From assembly GCF_000378305.1 (NCBI RefSeq), contig NZ_KB899538.1, positions 1,510,913-1,574,912 of the forward strand: 64,000 bases of DNA, given 5' to 3'. This DNA comes from Thioalkalivibrio sp. ALJ12 (GTDB lineage: Bacteria; Pseudomonadota; Gammaproteobacteria; Ectothiorhodospirales; Ectothiorhodospiraceae). The notes under the pieces are model-generated. The model was not told where the DNA came from. It did no database searches and saw only the letters and a program-made list of their open reading frames with translations. The first letter of the stretch is position 1. Each line of letters opens with the position of its first letter. Both the position numbers and the translations under genes were made by a program. Shown in pieces: positions 24,504-32,677 of this stretch.

Positions 24504-25343
24504 CTAGCTCTCGGCGTGGTAGCTGCTGCGCTTGATCAGGCGCACGCAGATCGCGTCGAGCATGTAGCCGATGATGCCGATCACCAGCACGAAGGCTGCG
24601 AGCTTGTCGTACTCCAGCGTGTCGCGGGCATCGTTGATCGCATAGCCCAGCCCGGAGGTGACACCGAGGTACTCGGCGGGAACCAGCACGATCCAGGCCA
24701 CACCTACCGCCAGGCGGATGCCGGCAAACACATCCTGGGCGATCGCGGGCATCACGATGTAGCGCAGGGTGTGGATCGGGTTGGCCCCGAGGTTGGAGCC
24801 CACCTTCAGCCACATCGGGTCGATGCGCTGGACGCCATGGGCCGTGGCATAGGTGATCGGCCAAATCGCGGCGATCGCGATCAGGAAGATGATCGCCCCG
24901 TCCCAGGTGGCGAAGGCCAGCACCGCAATCGGCATCCAGGCCAGCGGCGAGATCATGCGCAGGAACTGGAATGGCACATGGGTGATCTGCTTCAGCGTCA
25001 GGAAGTAGCCGATCATCACGCCCATCGGCACGCCGATCGCGATGGCATAGAACAGGCCCCAGCCCACGCGGTACAGGCTGGACTCGATCGGTTTCCAGAC
25101 GTTGCCGGAGCTGACCAGGTCCCAGAACGCCGTGAGAGTCGGGCCGGGGGCAAAGCTGGCGAACGCCATCGTGTCCTCGTTATTGGCGATCAGCCAGCCG
25201 CCCCACCACCACAGGGCGAAAAGCCCGGCGATGCCCACCGCCGGGTATTGCACCCGGCGCCGGACCTGATCCGCCAGCCGCAGGAACGGGATCATCCGTT
25301 CCAGGGCCGGGTTCAGCTCGTTCATCGTGGCTTCGCGGTTCAT
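24504..25343 (-). CDS. NrtB/SsuC-like ABC transporter permease (second system)
   Basis: 279-residue permease with six or so membrane helices, EAA-type coupling loop (WLKVGSNLGANPIHTLRYIVMPAIAQDVFAG) and C-terminal GIRLAVGVAWIVLVPAEYLGVTSGLGYAI. The family covers nitrate, sulfonate, taurine and cyanate importers. Its start overlaps the binding-protein stop by four bases, giving coupled translation. It is paralogous to the permease at 20220-21065 but clearly divergent, so a different ligand is likely. Confidence 0.9.
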   Translation of the reverse strand: MNREATMNELNPALERMIPFLRLADQVRRRVQYPAVGIAGLFALWWWGGWLIANNEDTMAFASFAPGPTLTAFWDLVSSGNVWKPIESSLYRVGWGLFYAIAIGVPMGVMIGYFLTLKQITHVPFQFLRMISPLAWMPIAVLAFATWDGAIIFLIAIAAIWPITYATAHGVQRIDPMWLKVGSNLGANPIHTLRYIVMPAIAQDVFAGIRLAVGVAWIVLVPAEYLGVTSGLGYAINDARDTLEYDKLAAFVLVIGIIGYMLDAICVRLIKRSSYHAES

Positions 25344-26623
25344 AGCGCGATCACCTCCTCGCGCTCGAACGGCGAATCGAGGTTTACGCCGGGCGCGCCG
25401 TGCCAGGCGGTGTGCTTCTCCATTGCCTTCTTGACGAACTCGTAGTTCACCAGGTCCTCGGTCACGAAATCGGGATCCAGGTCCTGGAGGAAGGTGGTGT
25501 CGCCACCGACCAGCGTCTCGTTCATCGCGCTGACCAGATACTTGGTCGCGGACGGATAGGGCCAGGGCGAGAAGTCGATGCGACCGTTGCCCCAGTCGGC
25601 GTTGCGGATCGCGCCGCTGTCGGTGTAGGTGGAGTCGTTGGTGTAGTTGGTCATGGCCCGCTCGACGACACCGGCTGGCATTGGCAGGTAGCCCTTGCCG
25701 TCACGCGAGAGCAGGGTGGCGACCGCCTTCTTGTCCTCCTGGATGGTGCCCTGGGCGCGGACCACGGCGTTCATGACCTTCTGCGTCCATTCCGGCTCGC
25801 GGTTGGTCAGGCGTTCGTTCATGCAGATCACGCAACAGGGGTGATTCTTCCAGATGTCGCCGGTAAAGCGCAGCAGGTTGCCGTGGGCCAGCATCTCGCC
25901 TGCCGCGTTGAAGGGCTCGGCCACGATAAAGGCATCGATAGAGCGCGCGGCCAGGGCCGGCGGCATATCCGGCGGCGGCATCAGCATCAGGTTGACCTCG
26001 TGCGACTCCAGCGCCGCCCCCTGGTCGCGGATCACCGGGGTCAGACCGGCGTCGCGCAGGGCCATCTGCATCACCACGTTGTGCATCGAGTACCAGTAGG
26101 GCACGGCAACGCTCTTGCCGCCCAGATCCGAGAAGTCATTGACCTCTACGTGGCGCCCGGTGACCACGGCCGATCCGTTGATATGGGCCCAGGACATGAT
26201 CTTGACCGGGAAATCGTTCTGATAGCGCATCCACAGGGGGATGGGCTTCAAAAGATGCACGAGGTTGAAGCGGTTGGCCGCGAAGGACTCGATCAGCGGC
26301 GACCAGCCCCGGATCAGCGTCGGATCGGCGACCTCCAGGCCCTCGTCCTCGAAATAGCCCTCGGAGTGGGCCACCAGCAGCGCGGCGGCATCGGTGATCG
26401 GGATGTAGCCGATCCGCACCACGCCGTCGAAGTCACGGGTGATCCCTTCGGGCTCTTCCAGGCCATCCGGCTCGGCGCCGAACAGCGACCCCGGCAGGGC
26501 GAGACCGGTGCCGGCCAGGCCGCCGACGGCGGCGGTGCGCAGGAAGTTGCGTCGCGAGAAATTGGTCGACAGCAGCTGGTCGAGCTCGCGGTCGATGTCG
26601 TGGTGGTGGTCGCAGTTGCACAT
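25340..26623 (-). CDS. Tat-exported NrtA-like substrate-binding protein (second system)
   Basis: 427 residues. It begins MCNCDHHHD, a CxC plus His cluster, and then carries a twin-arginine signal SRRNFLRTAAVGGLAG (about 23-38). The mature region follows the NrtA pattern (RIGYIPITDAAALLVAHSEGYF ... YWYSMHNVVMQMAL ... NHPCCVICMNE). It shares the HPCC element and the unusual Cys/His-rich leader with the cyn binding protein. Export folded through Tat suggests a cofactor- or metal-dependent fold, or simply quality control. The ligand is unknown: a small anion, nitrile-related or sulfonate compound would fit the family. Confidence 0.87.
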   Translation of the reverse strand: MCNCDHHHDIDRELDQLLSTNFSRRNFLRTAAVGGLAGTGLALPGSLFGAEPDGLEEPEGITRDFDGVVRIGYIPITDAAALLVAHSEGYFEDEGLEVADPTLIRGWSPLIESFAANRFNLVHLLKPIPLWMRYQNDFPVKIMSWAHINGSAVVTGRHVEVNDFSDLGGKSVAVPYWYSMHNVVMQMALRDAGLTPVIRDQGAALESHEVNLMLMPPPDMPPALAARSIDAFIVAEPFNAAGEMLAHGNLLRFTGDIWKNHPCCVICMNERLTNREPEWTQKVMNAVVRAQGTIQEDKKAVATLLSRDGKGYLPMPAGVVERAMTNYTNDSTYTDSGAIRNADWGNGRIDFSPWPYPSATKYLVSAMNETLVGGDTTFLQDLDPDFVTEDLVNYEFVKKAMEKHTAWHGAPGVNLDSPFEREEVIAL

Positions 26624-26682
26624 GACGTTGGTTCCTTTTTAGGCGATGACGGGGACGACGGGTATCGGTTGGTTGCGGGTAT

Positions 26683-27507
26683 TCAGGCCGCGCGGATTCG
26701 CGCCTGACGACGGCTGGATTCGCTTTCGGATTCAGCGCGGGGTTGCACCCCGGAGCCGCCCGGGTGGCGAGTGGCGCCGAAGAACTCCATGAGCTCGCTC
26801 TTGAGATCCACGAACTGATGGCTGGCTCGATCACGGGGGTAGGGGAGTTCCACCTTCAGCTCGGCGGTGATCGTGCCGGGGTTGGAGCCCATGACCAGCA
26901 CGCGGTCGGCCATTGCGACGGCCTCGTCGATGTCGTGGGTGACAAACACCACCGAGATGCCGCGTTCACGTGCCAGGCGCGTGACCTCGTCCTGCAGGGC
27001 AACACGGGTGAAGGCGTCCAGTGCGGAGAACGGCTCGTCCAGCAGCAGCAGTTCCGGGTCCGTCGCCAGGCTGCGGGCCAGCGCGACGCGCTGTTGCTGC
27101 CCCCCTGAGAGCGACTGCACGTTGACCTCGGCCTTGTCCGCCAGGCCCACCGTGTCCAGGAGCTGATCGATGCGCTCCTTCAGACCTTTCCGGCGACCCT
27201 GGAAAATCAGCCCCAGAGAGGCGTTCTTGCGCACGGTCATCCAGGGGTACAGCGAAGGCTTCTGAAACATCATGTTCCAGCGCGGGCTGGGCTTGATGAC
27301 CTGCTGGCCGTTGATGCGCACGCAGCCGTCGCTGGGCAGCAGAAGCCCGGCGAGCATATGCAGCAGGGTGGATTTGCCACAGCCACTCTGGCCGATCAGG
27401 GCGACGGTCTCGCCCGGCGCGACGGTGACCTCGATGTCCTTCAGGGTCGGATCTTCCTGACCCGGATAGTGGTGGGTGATGTAGTCGATGGAGATGGCGG
27501 CGCCCAT
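26683..27507 (-). CDS. NrtD/SsuB-like ABC transporter ATP-binding protein (second system)
   Basis: 274 residues with Walker A LIGQSGCGKST, Q-loop MMFQKPSLYPWMTVRKNA, signature [10 protein letters not shown], Walker B LLLLDEPFSALDAFTR and H-loop FVTHDIDEAVAMADRVLVM. The C-terminal tail is Ser/Glu/Arg-rich. It is the first gene of the operon and lies 54 bases downstream of the start predicted from a sigma-54 promoter. A 59-base gap separates it from the binding-protein gene. Confidence 0.9.
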   Translation of the reverse strand: MGAAISIDYITHHYPGQEDPTLKDIEVTVAPGETVALIGQSGCGKSTLLHMLAGLLLPSDGCVRINGQQVIKPSPRWNMMFQKPSLYPWMTVRKNASLGLIFQGRRKGLKERIDQLLDTVGLADKAEVNVQSLSGGQQQRVALARSLATDPELLLLDEPFSALDAFTRVALQDEVTRLARERGISVVFVTHDIDEAVAMADRVLVMGSNPGTITAELKVELPYPRDRASHQFVDLKSELMEFFGATRHPGGSGVQPRAESESESSRRQARIRAA

Positions 27508-27571
27508 GGCATTTCCCTCGTAAGCCTGCGTTCATGTGCCGCCCGGTGGACGGCGCGTTCACAGGTGTCCT

Positions 27572-27588
27572 TACAAGGGGCGTGCCAA
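27572..27588 (-). promoter_or_regulatory. Sigma-54 (-24/-12) promoter of the second transporter operon
   Basis: Minus strand TTGGCACGCCCCTTGTA: a perfect -24 element (TTGGCACG), then CCCC and TTGT in place of TTGC at -12, with correct spacing. Predicted start is about 54 bases before the ATPase start codon, the same leader length as for the cyn operon. Confidence 0.8.
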
Positions 27589-27718
27589 ACCTCGCGGTGT
27601 GATCGCCCGAGGATTCCCGGGCCCTCCGATAAACGGCGACGTGGAGCCGTTCCGCAGGTCTTGAATCACGGCGGGGGTGGGGCATCTGTGGGTGTCGAAC
27701 GGCCCGGGGCGTCCGGCG

Positions 27719-27776
27719 TGTCGCGGACAAAGACGACAAAGTGTCCGGCTTGGGCGACAAAGCGGACAAATCGTCC
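27719..27776. promoter_or_regulatory. Shared activator-site cluster in the divergent region
   Basis: TGTC-GCG-GACA (27719-27729), GACAAAGTGTCC (27735-27746; identical to 22686-22697), CGACAAA (27755-27761) and GGACAAATCGTCC (27764-27776). The cluster is about 70-140 bases upstream of the plus-strand sigma-54 promoter and 130-190 upstream of the minus-strand one, so it could serve both through DNA looping. Confidence 0.72.
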
Positions 27777-27843
27777 GGCCCGGATGGTTGGTCAATTTGT
27801 CGTGTTCAGGTGGAAATCGCTTCATGAAGCCGTTTTTCGGTGG

Positions 27844-27860
27844 TTGGCACAGCTTCTGCA
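27844..27860 (+). promoter_or_regulatory. Sigma-54 (-24/-12) promoter of the OsmC-flavoprotein operon
   Basis: TTGGCACAGCTTCTGCA: TGGCAC at -24 and CTGCA at -12 with exact GG-GC spacing. Predicted start about 72 bases before the OsmC-like ATG. It closely resembles the cyn promoter TTGGCATGGCTTCTGCA. Confidence 0.85.
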
Positions 27861-27942
27861 CTGCGATGGTCGACCCGGCGCGATCCGGGATGGTCACCAC
27901 AGCCGGTGGCCCTGACCGCCAACCATCGAGAGGAGCTACACC

Positions 27943-28491
27943 ATGTCCACTGCCGAAGCCACCACCACCCTGTCCATGAACGCGCTGGAGCCGATCGACC
28001 AGAACGGTCTCAACGATCTGGCTGCCAAGGGCAAGGCCAATCCGGAAAGCATCGTCACTCTGAAGGCCACCACGGTCTGCGAGGGCAAGTTCCGCAACCT
28101 GACCTACGTGCGCGATCTGGATGCGCATGTGATCGACGAGCCGCCGCACCTGCTGGGTGACGACACCGCCCCCAACCCCTCCGAGGCGGTACTGGCCAGC
28201 CTGGGCGCCTGTCTTTCGGTCGGCATGCACGCCAACGCCATCGACCGCGGCATCACGCTGACCAAGCTGGAACTGACGCTGGAGGGCGACATCAACGTGA
28301 CCGCCGTGTGGGGTGTGGGCGATACCGACGTCAACAAGCGCCTCGGCTTCACCGATATCCGCGTGAAGGCGCACCTGGAGGGAGATGCCAGCGAGGAGCA
28401 ACTGAAAGAGCTGGTGGCCCATGCCGACTTCTGGTCGCCCGTGGCCAACACCATGCGCAACCCGGTTGGTGTCAGCGTCGAGCTGGCCTGA
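27943..28491 (+). CDS. OsmC family protein
   Basis: 182 residues of the OsmC/Ohr fold (a swapped dimer acting on peroxides in studied members). Conserved pieces are PNPSEAVLASLGACL with Cys90 at the peroxidatic position and the C-terminal segment FWSPVANTMRNPVGVSVEL. Where thiol peroxidase members carry CPV, this protein has SPV, and the only other cysteine is Cys46, so the usual disulfide cycle seems impossible. First gene of the sigma-54 operon, with GAGGAGC 7 bases before the ATG. It may detoxify or carry a by-product of the flavoenzyme next door, but this is inference. Confidence 0.88.
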   Translation: MSTAEATTTLSMNALEPIDQNGLNDLAAKGKANPESIVTLKATTVCEGKFRNLTYVRDLDAHVIDEPPHLLGDDTAPNPSEAVLASLGACLSVGMHANAIDRGITLTKLELTLEGDINVTAVWGVGDTDVNKRLGFTDIRVKAHLEGDASEEQLKELVAHADFWSPVANTMRNPVGVSVELA

Positions 28492-28524
28492 ACCACCTGC
28501 CATCCCGAACGGGAGAGAGAACCC

Positions 28525-29664
28525 ATGTTGCAGACCCGTACTGACGAACAGACGGGGGTGTCGCCGGCCGCAGGGCCGGCGGACGCCGATGCCCCGCTGA
28601 AGGCGCTGGTGGAACGCGAACTCGCGCCGCTAACCGCCCGCATCGATCGCGAGGGCGTCTACCCCGAGAATTTCCTGCGCGAGGCGGGTCGCCTCGGCGC
28701 ATTCAATCGACACCTGGCCAGCCAGAACGCGACCGGTACGACGGACATTGCCGGCGCGATCCGCGCGACCGAGGTGATTTCGGCCGAGTGTATGACCACA
28801 GGCTTTGTGGCCTGGTGCCAGAACGCCTGCGCCTGGTACGCGGAGAACAGTGACTCCGACGTGCTCAAGCGCGAGGCCCTGCCGAAGCTCGCCAATGCCG
28901 AGGCGCTGGGCGCGACCGCTCTGTCCAATCCGATGAAGTGGTTCGCCAACATCGAGGAGTTGAAGCTGAATGCCGAGCGCGTCGATGGCGGCTATATCGT
29001 CTCCGGCGCGCTGCCCTGGGTGTCCAACCTGGGCGAGGACCATTATTTCGGCGCGATCTTCCGTACCACTGATGCCAACCCGCGTCCGTTGATGGCGCTG
29101 ATCAACTGTGCCGATCCCGGTTTCAGCCTGACGGCCTGCCCCGAGTTCACCGCGCTGGAGGGCTCGCGCACCTTCGGTTGCCACTTCGACCGGGTGTTCG
29201 TGCCGGATGCCCATATCCTTGCGGACCCTCTGCCGGAGTACATCCGCCGCATTCGCCCCGGTTTTGTGCTGCTGCAGATGGGCATGGGGCTGGGCCTGAT
29301 CGATGGCTGCATCGAGACCATGCGCGAGTCCAACGAGACCCTCGCGCACGTGAATGGCTATCTGGATGACCAGGTCGGCGAGCTGGAGGAGGCCCTGGCG
29401 GATGCCCGCAGTGCCTGTTACGCGCTGTCGGAGACACCGTTCGATGACTCCGAGCGCTTCTTTGCCGATGTGCTGCAGATGCGACTGACGGGCTCCGAGC
29501 TGTCGCTGCGCGCCTCGCAGTCGGCCCTGCTGCACTGCGGCGCGCGGGGCTACAAGGCGGACGCGGCGGCCCAGCGCAAGCTGCGCGAGTCGTACTTCGT
29601 CGCGATTGTGACGCCCGCGATCAAGCACCTGCGCAAGGAGCTTGCGCGGATCCACGCGCACTGA
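28525..29664 (+). CDS. Acyl-CoA dehydrogenase-like flavoprotein
   Basis: 379 residues of the acyl-CoA dehydrogenase fold: N-terminal helical domain (about 25-125), beta domain (ATALSNPMKWFANIEELKL ... GYIVSGALPWVSNLGEDHY) and C-terminal helical bundle (ALLHCGARGYKADAAAQRKLRE). It is not clear that the catalytic Glu of true dehydrogenases is present. Family relatives include flavin-dependent monooxygenases (DszC-like), nitroalkane oxidase and sulfur-starvation SfnB. Pairing with a rubredoxin-reductase fusion two genes later favours an oxidative role with electron supply. It follows the OsmC gene by 33 bases with GGGAGAGAG before the ATG. Confidence 0.82.
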   Translation: MLQTRTDEQTGVSPAAGPADADAPLKALVERELAPLTARIDREGVYPENFLREAGRLGAFNRHLASQNATGTTDIAGAIRATEVISAECMTTGFVAWCQNACAWYAENSDSDVLKREALPKLANAEALGATALSNPMKWFANIEELKLNAERVDGGYIVSGALPWVSNLGEDHYFGAIFRTTDANPRPLMALINCADPGFSLTACPEFTALEGSRTFGCHFDRVFVPDAHILADPLPEYIRRIRPGFVLLQMGMGLGLIDGCIETMRESNETLAHVNGYLDDQVGELEEALADARSACYALSETPFDDSERFFADVLQMRLTGSELSLRASQSALLHCGARGYKADAAAQRKLRESYFVAIVTPAIKHLRKELARIHAH

Positions 29665-29731
29665 ACCGGTGCCCTCGAACCCGCGTGGCCCCGGTGAAGC
29701 CGGGACCGCGCCCCGAATGCAAGGAATCCCC

Positions 29732-30112
29732 ATGTTGGAAATCACCACCCGACTGGACCCCGAGACCGCCGTGGAACGGCTGAAGCAGGCGATCGAAGCC
29801 CAGGGACTGAAGCTGGTCTCGCACATCAATGGCCAGGCCAATGCGGCAAAGATCGGGGTCGAGGTCCCTACCGACCAGATCCTCGAGGTCTTTCACCCGA
29901 GCTACGCGGTGCGCGTGTGGCAGGCCTGCAAGGGCGCCGGAATCGATATCCCGCTGCGCATCCATGTATCGGATGAGGGCGATGCCCTGTGCATACGCAC
30001 GCGCTCGGCGCGGGAGGTATTCAAGCCCTGGGCGAGCCCTGAGCTCGACACCATCGGTGCGGAGCTGGATCCGAAGCTGCAGGCGATTCTGGACACTCTG
30101 GAGGCCGCGTGA
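29732..30112 (+). CDS. DUF302 family protein
   Basis: 126 residues. Start chosen at the ATG at 29732 (MLEITTRL), with AAGGA seven bases upstream; the frame is open earlier but not protein-like. The fold pattern ([32 protein letters not shown] ... [34 protein letters not shown]) is that of DUF302, small proteins with a possible metal or heme-binding dimer; function is unknown. Its stop overlaps the next start (TGATG), so it is translationally coupled to the rubredoxin fusion. Confidence 0.82.
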   Translation: MLEITTRLDPETAVERLKQAIEAQGLKLVSHINGQANAAKIGVEVPTDQILEVFHPSYAVRVWQACKGAGIDIPLRIHVSDEGDALCIRTRSAREVFKPWASPELDTIGAELDPKLQAILDTLEAA

Positions 30113-31542
30113 TGACTACCGAAACCGACGACTACAAGCGCTATATCTGCAAGGTCTGCGGCTATATCTACGACGAGGCGAAGGGTGATCCCGACTCCGG
30201 CCTCGCGCCGGGCACCCGCTTCGAGGACATCCCCGAGGACTGGTACTGCCCGGACTGTAACGTGACCAAGGCGGACTTCAGTCCCTTCGAGCCGCGGGCC
30301 GAGTCCACCGACGCGGTCTCCGCCGCAAGCGCCTGGAGTGGCCCGCGCGGCGACGACCCCGACGCGGTCGTGATCGTGGGTGCCGGCATGGCCGGCTGGG
30401 CCCTGGCCGAGCGCCTGCGGGAGCAGGACCCGCGCCGCACCATCCGCATGATTACCGCGGACAGTGGCGACTATTACACCAAGCCGCGGCTGTCGAACGC
30501 GTTTGGCCGCGAGACCGCGCTCGACGAACTGGTCGAGGAGGGCGGGCAGCAGCGCGCGGGGCGTCTGGGTGTGGAGCTGATGCCGTTTCTGCGCGTGCTG
30601 GGCATCGATCGCGACCGCCAGCGTGTGATCACGGCCCGGGGGGGTATCCCCTATGGCCAGCTGGTGCTGGCCACCGGTGCCCGGCCGCGCCGCATCGAGT
30701 TTCCGGGGGACGCGCCGGCCCCGCTGGCCGTGAACACCCTGGATGACTACTGTCTGCTGCGCGAGGCACTGGAAGCGCCGGGAAAGAGCCCGGCCGAGAC
30801 GCCGGTGGCCATCATTGGGGCGGGTCTGGTGGGTTGCGAGCTGGCCGATGACCTGGCCAGGGGAGGTTTCCCGGTCACGCTGATCGAATGCGCCGCACAA
30901 CCACTCGCGGGGCTGTTGCCGTTGCCCATGAGCCGGGACCTCGCCGCAGCCCTGGAGAAGAGTGGTGTCGATTTGCGGCTGGATGCCAATATCGTTGGCC
31001 TGAACAAGGGAGGGCCGGGGACGACCATCGAGCTGCAGGACGGCGAACCGGTCCAGGCGGCGGTGGTGCTGTCCGCACTGGGGCTTGAGGGTCAGAACGA
31101 CATCGCCCGGGCGGCTGGTCTGGACTGCGGCCTCGGGGTCCGCGTGAATGCACAACTGGCGACCTCCGATGCGGCGATCTTTGCCCTCGGCGACGGCTGC
31201 GAGTTTGCCGGCCGGTTGCGCCCGTACGTGGAGACGCTGCGCGACCAGGCGGCGGTGCTGGCTCGAACCCTCGGTGGCGACGTGACGGAGTATGTGCCCG
31301 GACCCGGTACGGTCCAGGTGAAGACCACAAGCCTGCCCCTGAATGTCTGTCCGCCGCGCGACGTCGCTCGAGGCGCTTGGGTCGAGACTGAATCCACTCC
31401 CTCCGGTCGCCAGCTGGAGTTCCATGCCGACGGTGTGCTGGCCGGGTTCGCGGTGTCAGGGTCCCTGGCGCGGCGCGCGGCCGACCTGGAGGCCCGGCTG
31501 GGACAACCCGTGGGTGCCGAGCGGCCGCGCATGGCCAGCTAA
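30112..31542 (+). CDS. Rubredoxin fused to FAD-dependent rubredoxin reductase
   Basis: 476 residues. Residues 8-60 are a rubredoxin with the four iron ligands Cys13, Cys16, Cys46, Cys49 (CKVCGY and CPDCNV). The rest is a pyridine-nucleotide disulfide-oxidoreductase-type flavoprotein like rubredoxin or NorW reductases: FAD site [32 protein letters not shown](P) site [18 protein letters not shown], and [12 protein letters not shown]. It should pass electrons from NAD(P)H via FAD to iron within one chain. In this operon the likely acceptor is the acyl-CoA-dehydrogenase-like flavoprotein or its oxygen reaction; this is inference. Confidence 0.9.
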   Translation: MTTETDDYKRYICKVCGYIYDEAKGDPDSGLAPGTRFEDIPEDWYCPDCNVTKADFSPFEPRAESTDAVSAASAWSGPRGDDPDAVVIVGAGMAGWALAERLREQDPRRTIRMITADSGDYYTKPRLSNAFGRETALDELVEEGGQQRAGRLGVELMPFLRVLGIDRDRQRVITARGGIPYGQLVLATGARPRRIEFPGDAPAPLAVNTLDDYCLLREALEAPGKSPAETPVAIIGAGLVGCELADDLARGGFPVTLIECAAQPLAGLLPLPMSRDLAAALEKSGVDLRLDANIVGLNKGGPGTTIELQDGEPVQAAVVLSALGLEGQNDIARAAGLDCGLGVRVNAQLATSDAAIFALGDGCEFAGRLRPYVETLRDQAAVLARTLGGDVTEYVPGPGTVQVKTTSLPLNVCPPRDVARGAWVETESTPSGRQLEFHADGVLAGFAVSGSLARRAADLEARLGQPVGAERPRMAS

Positions 31543-31613
31543 CAGGTGAGATGGCCGTTGGCGGCAAGGCCCCGGCCGGCGTGGAAGAACCGAGTGCTGT
31601 ACGGGGTGTTCGT

Positions 31614-31619
31614 TATACT
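31614..31619 (+). promoter_or_regulatory. Putative -10 box before the 208-residue unknown gene
   Basis: TATACT, 55 bases before the TTG start of the next gene and 71 bases past the rubredoxin-reductase stop. No good -35 element. It suggests that the next gene is a separate housekeeping-type transcription unit. Confidence 0.45.
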
Positions 31620-31674
31620 GGGGCGCTGATGCATTTACGCGATGGCCGTTCCATCGTCGGCAGGAGAGAACGCC

Positions 31675-32301
31675 TTGGCCAGTTTTACGATCACCTTGCA
31701 TGCCCGCGCGGCGGACGAGCCCGAAATTCAGCGCGTGTCCGTGACTGCGGGCGAGGACGAAGAGCTGCCGGAGTACGGCCAGGTCTGGGTATGGGACATC
31801 CTCTACGCCCAGCAGCTGTTTGCCCTAGGCGAGACGCAGACGGCTCAGCAGCTGAAGGAGGCCCTGGAGCTGTGGGCCGTGAATATGTCCAGCAAGGTAT
31901 TCCAGCCGCATGGCCACATCCTGGCGAAGGGCTACCTGGACCTGTCGGAAGACCTGAAGCTGATCAGCGGTGAAGAGGAACGCCCGGTCGCGGCTGACGG
32001 TGATCGCGAGATCGTCGTGACCGTGACCGGTCAGGCCGGCCAGCTGCCGGATGTCGCGGTCAGCCCGGAGGCGCTCGAGGCCGAGGAGCGCAAGAACCTC
32101 GTGCTGGGCCTGGGGCAGTTTTTCAATTTCGACAACCCGATGTTTGCGCGCGAGCTGCCGATCCATGTGCTCGCGATGCGCAAGTATCACGCCGACGTCC
32201 ATGAGCCGCACACCCGCGAGGCCCTCGACGAGGCCCCGTTCTATGCCATCCAGAAGGCGATGGAATACTTCCAGGCAGCCAACCAGGGCACGGTGCAATA
32301 G
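31675..32301 (+). CDS. Uncharacterised protein, TTG start
   Basis: 208 residues, not recognised. I use the TTG at 31675 (ASFTITLHARAADE follows) because AGGAGAG at 31662-31668 is well spaced to it; the ATG at 31642 lacks a ribosome site. No signal peptide or membrane helix. The protein is acidic, with a predicted beta-rich N part and an alpha-rich C part ending in YAIQKAMEYFQAANQ. It is probably a soluble cytoplasmic protein. The neighbour downstream is a DUF2007-zinc-ribbon protein, 26 bases away, so the two may share a transcript. Confidence 0.75.
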   Translation: MASFTITLHARAADEPEIQRVSVTAGEDEELPEYGQVWVWDILYAQQLFALGETQTAQQLKEALELWAVNMSSKVFQPHGHILAKGYLDLSEDLKLISGEEERPVAADGDREIVVTVTGQAGQLPDVAVSPEALEAEERKNLVLGLGQFFNFDNPMFARELPIHVLAMRKYHADVHEPHTREALDEAPFYAIQKAMEYFQAANQGTVQ

Positions 32302-32327
32302 GACGTACTGACTGCTAGGGTCGGGTC

Positions 32328-32642
32328 ATGCGTACCGTTTACACCGCTGCCGACCCGGTGATGGCCGGGTTCATCGAGAATCTCCTGAAGGAGGCCGGCA
32401 TCCCCGCTTATGTCGCCCAGGCCGGGCTTTATGGCGCCGCCGGCGAGATCCCGCCGACCGAGTGCTGGGGGCGGGTGATGGTGGTGCACGAGGCCCAGGC
32501 CGAGCAGGCCCGCGAGCTGATCGTGGAGTACCTGGAAGGCGAGCCGGAGCACGACGGGAAGGAATGGAAGTGCTCGCGTTGCGGCGAGCGGATCGAGCCG
32601 CAGTTCACCCAGTGCTGGAACTGCGGGCGCGAGCGGCGCTGA
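32328..32642 (+). CDS. DUF2007 protein with C-terminal zinc ribbon
   Basis: 104 residues. The N-terminal 70 residues match DUF2007 (YTAADPVMAGFIENLLKEAGI ... VMVVHEAQAEQARELIVEYL), a ferredoxin-like fold related to PII-type trimers and called a putative signal-transducing domain. The C terminus has a CxxC...CxxC zinc ribbon (CSRCGERIEPQFTQCWNC). Small cytoplasmic protein, function unknown. Confidence 0.85.
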   Translation: MRTVYTAADPVMAGFIENLLKEAGIPAYVAQAGLYGAAGEIPPTECWGRVMVVHEAQAEQARELIVEYLEGEPEHDGKEWKCSRCGERIEPQFTQCWNCGRERR

Positions 32643-32677
32643 TTCTCCACCACTAGTCCGCTACGCAGGGCGTCTTT

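Larger units (their letters stand above)
27508..27942. other. Divergent regulatory region between the second transporter and the OsmC-flavoprotein operon
   Basis: 435 bases with no credible gene. It holds a minus-strand sigma-54 promoter (27572-27588), a plus-strand one (27844-27860), and between them a cluster of TGTC/GACA repeats (27719-27776). Everything visible is regulatory. GGTCAATTTGTCG (27790-27802) may be a further, degenerate site. Confidence 0.75.
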
